From Silene conica (taxonomy: Eukaryota; Streptophyta; Magnoliopsida; Caryophyllales; Caryophyllaceae): a DNA stretch of 64,000 bases. Below, piece after piece: positions 56,801 through 64,000 of the stretch. Both the position numbers and the translations under genes were made by a program. Below the pieces are notes generated by a model, which made no database searches, was not told the DNA's origin, and worked only from the letters and a program-made list of their open reading frames with translations. The DNA is taken from the NCBI GenBank assembly GCA_029255685.2, contig CM055320.2:47713910-47777909 (forward strand). Direction: 5' to 3'. How positions within the stretch are numbered: the stretch's first letter is position 1; every line of letters starts with the position of its first letter.

Positions 56801-57229
56801 TATAAAGAGAAAGCAAATAAACATAGAAGACAACCGGTGTTTAAAGAAGGTGATCTTGTGTGGTTACACTTAAGAAAGGAACGTTTTCCATCTAAGAGGA
56901 AGAACAAGCTTATGCCTCGCGCGGATGGACCGTTCAAGGTTCTTGAATGCTATGGATCAAATGCCTATAAAGTCGAATTACCAAGTGAGTATGGGGGTGT
57001 AAGTGCCACATTCAATGTGGGTGATTTATCTCCTTATCTAGATGACACAGACTTGGAGGCCAATTCTCAAAAAGGGGGAGAGAATGATGCGGAACCATCG
57101 TTAATTCAATCCCAAGAAATATTATTAAACAAAGATATGAGTCATATTAATCAAAGCTACAAGATAGGATCAACTTCCGTTCTTAGGATTGCTTGGGAAG
57201 GGATTGAAACCCTTGGGGCGTGCGAGTAG
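53888..57229 (+). CDS. pol: E3 Pol polyprotein: protease, RT, RNase H, integrase (no Gag)
   Basis: 1113 residues, identical to E1 Pol by reading, including LSPYLDD (E2 has Cys). All catalytic residues are present. The ATG at 53888 is 55 nt after the primer site (53821-53832). The frame enters its 3' LTR at 57085 and stops at 57229. Confidence 0.93.
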   Translation: MVLRNLHIEADEGIHDQRERIFRTKCKIKNKVCTMIIDSGSCTNLLSKEAVEKLQLPKIDKKHPYKLYWLDGEEGINVNQQVLVPFKIGPYEDEVWCDIVPMSASHILLGRPWQFDRKVIHNGRTNVYSVPKGKTIFDLQPWVPKKRSEPKKDIEEMIIEGKEVEEAITNGEPTFMMVVRDVGGRESGEEEGRREVRSLLEEFKDVFPEELPDGLPPLRGIEHQIDLIPGAALPNKPAYRCNPEEAKELQRQVQELMDRGYVQESLSPCAVPALLVPKKEGTWRMCIDSRAVNNITIKYRFPIPRLDDMLDELAGSKVFSKLDLRSGYHQMRVREGDEWKTAFKTKQGLYEWLVMPFGLCNAPSSFMRLMNEVLRPFLNKFVVVYLDDILVYSQSKEEHNTHLRAVFEMLRKQKLYGKLEKCTFMVASVVFLGYIVGERGVSMDPSKVEAIQAWPIPKTTTEVRSFHGLASFYRRFIQGFSSIMAPITELTKKGEFVWTSHAQKAFEEIKKKLCSNPVLALPDFSKLFEVECDASGVGIGAVLVQEKRPIAYFSEKLNGARLNYSTYDKEFYAIVRALDHWAHYLRPRPFILHSDHEALKHIHGQQKLNPRHAKWVEFLQSFTFSSKYKTGSSNIVADALSRRHSLLVELDARILGFEHIKELYKEDPDFSKEFLNPEGLYTTQDGYLFKGNRLCIPKGSMRELLVREAHGGAIAGHFGIQKTNEMLGEHFYWPKMSKDVQDIISKCVICQRSKSTFNKGLYTPLPVPVQPWNEVSMDFILGLPRTQRGKDSIMVVVDRFSKMAHFIPGHKTDDATKVADLYYREVVRLHGIPLTIVSDRDVKFLSYFWKTLWRLVGTKLLFSTSHHPQTDGQTEVTNRTLGSLLRGLVSKSTKDWDIKLAHAEFAYNRTPSATTGRAPFEIVYGVNPYLPIDLVPIPKKEVISFEAKERQATFMRMCEQVRAQIEKANAKYKEKANKHRRQPVFKEGDLVWLHLRKERFPSKRKNKLMPRADGPFKVLECYGSNAYKVELPSEYGGVSATFNVGDLSPYLDDTDLEANSQKGGENDAEPSLIQSQEILLNKDMSHINQSYKIGSTSVLRIAWEGIETLGACE

Positions 57230-58114
57230 AGGAGGCACGAAACCCTAGATTAATTAGGGTTTGTGTTTTATTCTTTTTTGTTATTTTAATTAATTTGTTA
57301 TTTAATTAATTAAGTTTGTTACTAGTTTGTTACAACTAGGTTGTTAAAGTTGTTACAAGGTGGTTACAAAATTAGTTATTAGTTAGTTATGAATTTGTTA
57401 TTAAGTTCTTAGGGTTTGTTACTACAACTTAATCTTTTATTTGTTATTTTATCTTTTAGATTAAATAAGGATTATCTTTAATCCATAGGATAGGAATAGA
57501 AACCCTAGGAAGAGTAGTAGTACACGGTTTGGCCGAGCACTTGGGGACCGTGTAGGGTTCTTGTTCTTTCCTATTTCGATTCTGGTTTGTGACGGATGAC
57601 CTTACTATAAATAGGCATCCTTAGTTGTTTGTTTTATTCATCTTATTATCAAATTATAAACAAAACCTTTTGTTAAGTTTTACTTACAAATCTAAAGTAT
57701 CTGTGTGAGCTTTAAAACCCGAAGTATCTGTGTGAGCTTCAAAATAATTGAGAGGGTATCTGTGTGAGCTTGATCAATTATCCTATCCATCGACAATCAT
57801 AAATCATTCATCAAATCGTTTCACAAATCTTTCAAGTATTAAGTGCTGTGCCTTATTACGTCATCAACAATCTTTATTCAAGAAGATCAAGAAACACCAA
57901 GATTCACCACCACCGTTGACCACCGTCCACGGCGAGCCACGTCACCACCACCGGCCGTTCGTCCGTCCACCATTCATTCATTATTCTTCGTTCTTGGTTA
58001 TTTTTCGTTCTTTATTCGTTCAAGATTGTATTATTTTATTAGTATTTTTATTCCGCTGCAACATCCGTATTTTTGTTGATTATCTTTATTGATTATCACC
58101 CCAAATACGCATCA
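57085..58114 (+). repeat. Element E3 3' LTR, probable crossover site
   Basis: 1030 bp. It carries the E3-type extra base near 57280 and a private GTTCTTAGGG near 57405. Its right end and flank match those of E2, so the exchange with E2 probably lies between about 57280 and 58114. Confidence 0.85.
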
Positions 58115-59438
58115 CAGCAACTTCCAAAAATCATAATTAAATAATTGCTTAGCTATTTTGCGAGCAATTATTGTTTTTAGAAAATATAAAGAAATAACGA
58201 AATATAGGAAAATAAGTCAAAAGCATATCTTAAGGGAATTATTCATAACAATTTATGCCACTCAATTGATCTGAACAGAAACCTTACTGCAGTTAGACGG
58301 AAATTTGGACAACTTGCAAAAATCACAATTAAATAACGACCCGTTAAGATTTTACGTGGCTTATCACTTTGAAAACAAGAATGAGTATTCTAAATAGTGG
58401 ACTTGGAACTATGCACAACCAATAATCACGTTTCAAATCATTTCCCTTGCAAAAACATGGGTCAAAACAGAAATGTACAGTAACAATCTGACCACTGTCA
58501 ACTAAAATGTTTATTTCTCACAAAATATAATTCGTATTAACATGAAACCAACAGCATTAGAAAGCTAAATCAAAAGGTTGTCACACATAGAATTTTCACA
58601 TTCATATAGACAATACAATTTAAATGACAGCCCGTACGAACAAGATAACATACTGGAAATTTTATTACAATTTTGATTCCTAAAAAAAAAATTGCTTTAC
58701 AATATCACACTTGAACACAACAATTCTTTCTCTAAAGCATGTTGACATAACATTTGAAGCATTGAAATCACATTGCACCATATTAACAGGTAAATTGCCA
58801 TCCAGAAAACGATAAAGATTGCAGAACCAAAAAAAATAAGTCAAATAAATAACTCAATAATCATGTATGTATAGACGATACATTAGTTTCTACCACCGTA
58901 AAAATCACAACTTATTTAAGTACGTAAATAATCTCAGAAGTCACTAAGGTGCTACTTATCAGCAACTCATTACGCATATTATCATACTATATCTCTACCT
59001 AAGGGTTCAGGGATCATATAGCCGCATGCATATCACCATATAAGTCAAACTCATATTTCAAACTCATATACTCATACTCATATTCTCAATACTTAGAAAT
59101 CATATATTTCGACCAACATTCAATATCATTATCATGCTTCACAATACAGATCACCAACCATATTTCATATCATAACTTACCTCATTCCTTTTCTGCGGAA
59201 ACGTTAGTACAATATGCAAGGTCTAACTTTTTATTTTATTCTACCCACTCTCTGCATCACTCCAGGTTTACCAGATTAGACTGAAATGCCAGTGGCTTGG
59301 TTTGAGGGGGCCCCTAACTCATCCCAATCCTGGGGCTCCTAACAGCTACTAACCTGGGGTTCATTTTATTAGACTCTTCCTACTTTCATTATTATTCATT
59401 TGGTTTAGGCCTGAGGATTGTTCGCTCTGATACCACTT
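58115..59438 (-). other. Second copy of element C leader region
   Basis: Copy of 39822-41145 at offset 18,293 bp: same CAGCA start, splice signals (micro-exon 59181-59192), and primer site (59424-59435). Non-coding. Confidence 0.93.
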
Positions 59439-62400
59439 TGTAACACCCCCATTTATTCAAGAGCCTTTAGCAAGACATTCTCAAATAAATCGAGCTGTTA
59501 CCATCTCGGAATGTCCGAGGTAGTGAATAACAAGGTAAACAAACCAAAGTACTTTATATAAAAGTTGATTAAATTTAAACTTTTGATATTACAACTATTA
59601 CGCAAAGAATAAAGTACAACTAATAAAATCTAAGTATGCGATCTAATTCTAAGTAGGTCCAAGCCATGTCTCACTCCTTGCCCAAGCTCCTAGTCCATCT
59701 GTCTCTGACCTGTAGAGTCTACTCCCCATTCCGGATCATCGTAGGTGTACACGAATACACTGTCAACCTCGCGGTTGAGTAGGATAACACAATAATAAAT
59801 AATGCAACAAATATGATATGCAAATGCCATGATATGCTCGAGCTCAATCACAATCTCAATCTCAAATCTCAATATCAAACCCGAAACACCAAGCCATACC
59901 GAACCTCCCGGCAGACTATAATCGGTCGTCACCGAACACCAGCTCAATAACAGATAAGACACCAGGCCTGGTCTGCAGAACCACCCTGGGCTTTATATCA
60001 GAACAAAATCTGATTCACATCGCTCTCAGTAACCAATGCATATGCCATGCTCATGAATGCAACAATACTCTTAATCAATCATGCTATTAAATAATGCGAT
60101 GCTCATACCACTAATTACAATCAACACTCAATCCAACTAACATCATTATTATATCAATCATGCTCAGCATCCATAATACACAATTTAACACCCATTCATA
60201 ACACGTCATAGATTATGGTACAATGTATCCTACCTGGATAGCAATATAGTCCAAAAGCAAACCGGCAAGTAAATGGAACTATGCCTCTTCAAAACCGTCA
60301 CCTAACAATATAATATAAATAATTACTAACTAATATAATTACGTAAACTAATATAACATATCAATTATTCAATTTAACAATTCAAATAATATATATTACG
60401 CATAACGAGACCGTATTAAACATGACTAATTCAATTAACTTAACCAACCCGACCTTATTACATTTATAACTAACTTCAATTAAACAAACGAACATAGAAA
60501 ATATAACCGAGCTATTGATAACCGTCACATCCTTGTTATAATGAAATCCTTTTAACAATTTTAATAATTAAAACACGAGTATCAATTGCCAATAATAATC
60601 AACATGTTATTACTAACATTATTAACAATAATAATAATTACTTATAATCATAAGATAATACTAATAATAATAAACATAAACATAAACATAATAATAATAA
60701 TAATACACAAACAATGACAATAACAATGAATACTAATAATATAATAACAACACAATAATAATTATAACATAATAATAATAATATCATGTTGATAAAACAA
60801 CAACAATAACAACCCAATAGTAATAATATAATAATAATAATAACAACAATAATATCAACAATAATTATATTAATAATAATAATAACACACACATATATAT
60901 AAGCAGCCCAAAACACGACTTCAGCAGCAACAAACACGACAACAGCAACCTCGAAACACGAAAAGACCCGACACCTACTTCGCGACACCACCGACACTAG
61001 CTTGGTCCCTCACCACCGACACACTGGCCCCAACCTAAAGTTCGTACTACCCACTACAACTTCCACCCATAGGTCACCACCAAGGACCACCACAACCACC
61101 ACCACGACGGGTTCAACTAGCCTGCCCGTAATAATTCAACACTGTTTTCCAGAAGAACCGTTTGTACCCCCTCCTTCTCTCGTCTATTTCTCTCACCACC
61201 TTACCCTACACCACCTCTGGCCACCACCTTTGTCACCACTGACCCACGGTGGTCCCAGGGGTGGTACCAACTCCCTCTCGTCTACCCTCCAGCCACTGCA
61301 ATAACCGCCCCAAACTCCCTGCTCCAAAAGAATGCTTCCTGAACCGCTATTTCAGACGCCTATATCAGAACGAATACACGGCGGTTTCAGTCGCCACTCA
61401 CCACCCTAACTACCACCACACAACCTACTAGCGTACTACTACCATTACCCATACACCTGTGCTCAAAATTAAACCCAAAACACGAACGAAAGGCAACAAA
61501 ACGAGCAGAAATACACGCGCAGGAAACAGAGTATTCGAGGTGTATACTATCGACATCTAGGGCCTCGGTTATAAGAGCTTTCGTGGTATAATGGTGGTTT
61601 AAACATGAGGTACATGTTGTATATACTAGCAAGATTATTCACGACCATACAATGCAGATTCGAAGCAATAAAAAAAACGAACAATTACTTACGAACACTA
61701 CAACGCGAGGGTGATGACGATGGGGCTGTTCTTGTCTCGCTATTTTCTCTTTCGTTCTTCTCTAATCACACGGCAGTCTAAGGCATCCTTTGGTGTAGGA
61801 GAGGTAGACGAGAGGTAGCAGCATGAGTAGGGTTTTTGGTGAGTGTTGAGGGTGGCAGATTGTGATGTCGATGGAGGCAGAATATGGGGGTATGGTGATT
61901 AGGGTTTTGATGTTGAGTGTCGATGGATTGTGTAGTTGTAACTAGGGTTTCGTCTCTTCATTTTTCTCTCTTGAGTTAACACGGTCTAAACAGCCCAAAC
62001 CCACTACGTGTCACACATAACCCGAGTTTAACAGCCCATCACGCTTCTCGAGACATTCAAACATGTTCCCAACTCGTAACTTAAAATAAACAAGTATGTA
62101 TAAATTATTTATACCAAATAATTAAGTAATTTAATTAGTATTAATAAATATTAATTAAACTAACTAAAAGAATATAATTTTATTAGGACTAATCATAAAA
62201 ATATATATAAAATGTAGGGTTTAAATACAATTATGACGTAAATAATAAAACAAGTATAAATGAGAAATAAATATAAAATTTGAAATATATCAAATTACAA
62301 TATATTAACAAAATAAAGAAAATACGAATAAAATTTTATTTTACGAAGTAATCATCAAATATAAAATGATTATGAAATACGAATTAATCGTAGAAATACG

Positions 62401-62519
62401 ATTTATAAAATAATAATGGTTTACATAAAATAAAATACTTTATAAACATTCCGTTTGGAATACAGCAGTCAAACATGGTTTGACTACCGTTGACCGAGGC
62501 TAAAATACGGGGTATTACA
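59439..62519 (-). repeat. Second copy of the element C 5' LTR
   Basis: 3081 bp, same length as 41146-44226. One difference was noticed (CTACTAAAAT near 41326 versus CTAATAAAAT near 59619). Confidence 0.95.
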
Positions 62520-64000
62520 TAGTGTGAAGTGATTTTAAGGAACACAAATTTTTAATAAATTTTCAGAATGTTACCTTGCTTGTGAGAGCTGTCATTTAAA
62601 ATGTGTTCTCTATATGTGTATGAAAATTTTATGTATGATAACCTTCTGAATTAGCTTTCCAATGTTTTTGGTTTCATGTTAAAACGACTTATATTTTGAA
62701 AGAAATAAATATTTTAGTCGACAGTGGTCAGATTGTTACTGCACAGTCCCGTTTTGACCATCTTTTTGTAAAGAAATCATTTAAAAACTTGGTTATTGTT
62801 TATGCATAATTCCAACTCTACTGTTCAGAATATTCGTTCACGTTTGCAAAATGATACGCCATGTAAAATCTGAACGAGTTGTTATTTGATTGCGATTTTT
62901 GCAAGTTGCCCAATTTTCTGTTGATTTGCTGTAAAGTTCTTGTTCAGACCGATTGAGTTGTAAAAATTGTATTAAATAATTTCCATGAGATATGCATTCG
63001 ATTCTTTTTCCTCTGTTTACCTAATTCTTTATATTTTTTATTTTAAAAACTATAATCGCTCGCACGTTAGCTAAGCTGTTATTTAATTATGATTTTTGTA
63101 AGTTGCTGCATAATGTTTAATTGGTGAAATTGTGAGGTATGTAAGTTTCATATAAAAGTTTAATCAAATGTGAATTATGTGTTGTGACCCCGTGATATCC
63201 TGACATGACACTAGTAACATGTATAGTAGGCATATGATACGAGTATGAACCTCACTATATGATAGCATAACCTTGTTTATTTCCTCAAGTTTCAAATTTA
63301 ATCGTTTCAATTATATGTCTAATATTACGACGTCAAAATAATTATGTGCTACTCGTATGTGATGTCAAAAGCATGCTTATCTGAGAAGAGTCTTGCCAAG
63401 TGGCAGAATGAAATTTAACTGGTAAGCTTACTAGCATGATGTAGTAATCTAATGGTTATACGTAATTGTGATTATTTGAACAATGTGAATCTTGTTGATG
63501 TTCTTTCGGAAATTTAAGTATATTGTTATACCATACAGTGAATTGCATATTGTTATATTTAGAATCCGATCACGATGTGTTGAATTATTTATTGTTAACA
63601 TATGATTTATGGAAGTACTAGTCTCGTGAATTCGTTTAATTTCATCGCTAAAATTTTCATAATTCATGAACTACAAGAACAATGTTAAGGAAGAAGAATC
63701 AGAATGCCTCCGTGTAGTCTTAATTCTGAGCTGTAGCTGGTAAACTAGTCCTTGATTGAGTTTATAATTGTCACCAACTACCTTTTAATGTTTCAAACAT
63801 TTCAGAATATTTTCAAAGTGATAAATCAGGATTAAGCTTGATGTTTGATAATTATGGTGATTGTATGCAATACGAGCATTCTGTAGCTACGTGTCGATGA
63901 AATCTTGCTCGAATGTTTAATTGTTGTGCATTGTATAAAACCCTTAAATTGCAAGTCATATATAGTAATAGTTTCATGATGAATGATGTAATATGAGTGG
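62520..64000 (+). other. Second copy of element D interior
   Basis: Copy of 44227-45707 beginning with TAGTG. Non-coding. It runs out of the window. Confidence 0.93.

Larger units (their letters stand above)
52788..58114 (+). mobile_element. Element E3: third CRM-like copy, chimeric right flank
   Basis: LTRs at 52788-53817 and 57085-58114 (both 1030 bp) with an intact Pol between. The left flank is the D LTR; the right flank is CAGCA plus the interior of C, exactly as after E2. Flanks therefore do not form a target duplication. Both LTRs share an extra base in the TTCTTTT(Y)TGTT run (near 52980 and 57280) that E1 and E2 lack. Confidence 0.92.

Noticed and set aside
58115-64000. A second independent insertion of element C
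   Set aside because: Its flanks, including CAGCA, TAGTG and D interior, are all identical to the first copy, so it is a duplicated segment and not a new insertion.

Overview
The window is transposon-rich plant nuclear DNA. Every recognisable coding region belongs to a plant retrotransposon lineage: Athila-like and CRM-like Ty3 elements, Tekay/Del-like LTRs, a Ty1-copia gag, and a CACTA terminus. I found no host gene, tRNA or rRNA. A flowering plant, probably a eudicot, and a heterochromatic, possibly pericentromeric location are inferences from this composition; no species is named.

Layout. 1-760 is unrecognised sequence ending in a CACTA-type transposon end. 764-4101 is the remnant of an Athila-like element (H, minus strand) with a broken gag-protease and no polymerase. 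A copia-like element (G, minus strand) sits in its gag. The end of the G LTR is interrupted by a CRM-like element (A, 4112-18211, minus strand), whose reverse transcriptase is split by a large non-coding element (B, 7004-16010, plus strand). G resumes at 18217 and runs to 22390. There, its gag is cut by a second large non-coding element (D, 22391 onward, plus strand). Inside D lie a third non-coding element (C, 25901-44226, minus strand) and a CRM-like element F (46033-50836). Inside C lies a tandem CRM-like array, E1-E2 (30202-39821), with three LTRs and two internal regions. The 3' LTR of D is entered at 52788 by another copy, E3. The sequence right of E3 (58115-64000) is not the rest of the D LTR. 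It is a near-perfect second copy of 39822-45707, offset by 18,293 bp. Target-site duplications of 5 bp support A (CACAC), B (ATTTT), C (TAGTG), E (CAGCA) and F (ATACC), so the order of insertion can be read.

How the parts relate. No retrotransposon here is complete as seen. A, E and F encode protease, reverse transcriptase, RNase H and integrase but no Gag: the reading frame opens 36-55 nt after the primer-binding site and goes straight into protease. H carries Gag and protease only, and the visible part of G carries Gag only. B, C and D carry no protein at all, yet share a conserved leader (splice donor, branch point, acceptor, micro-exon with ATG, second donor), paired hairpins at the LTR end, and repeated hairpin/polypurine/TGTAA modules. 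The three E copies have intact 1113-residue Pol frames that differ by one residue and must be very recent. The CRM-like Pol frames run about 140 bp into the 3' LTR and end in a tail conserved between A and E mainly through synonymous change.
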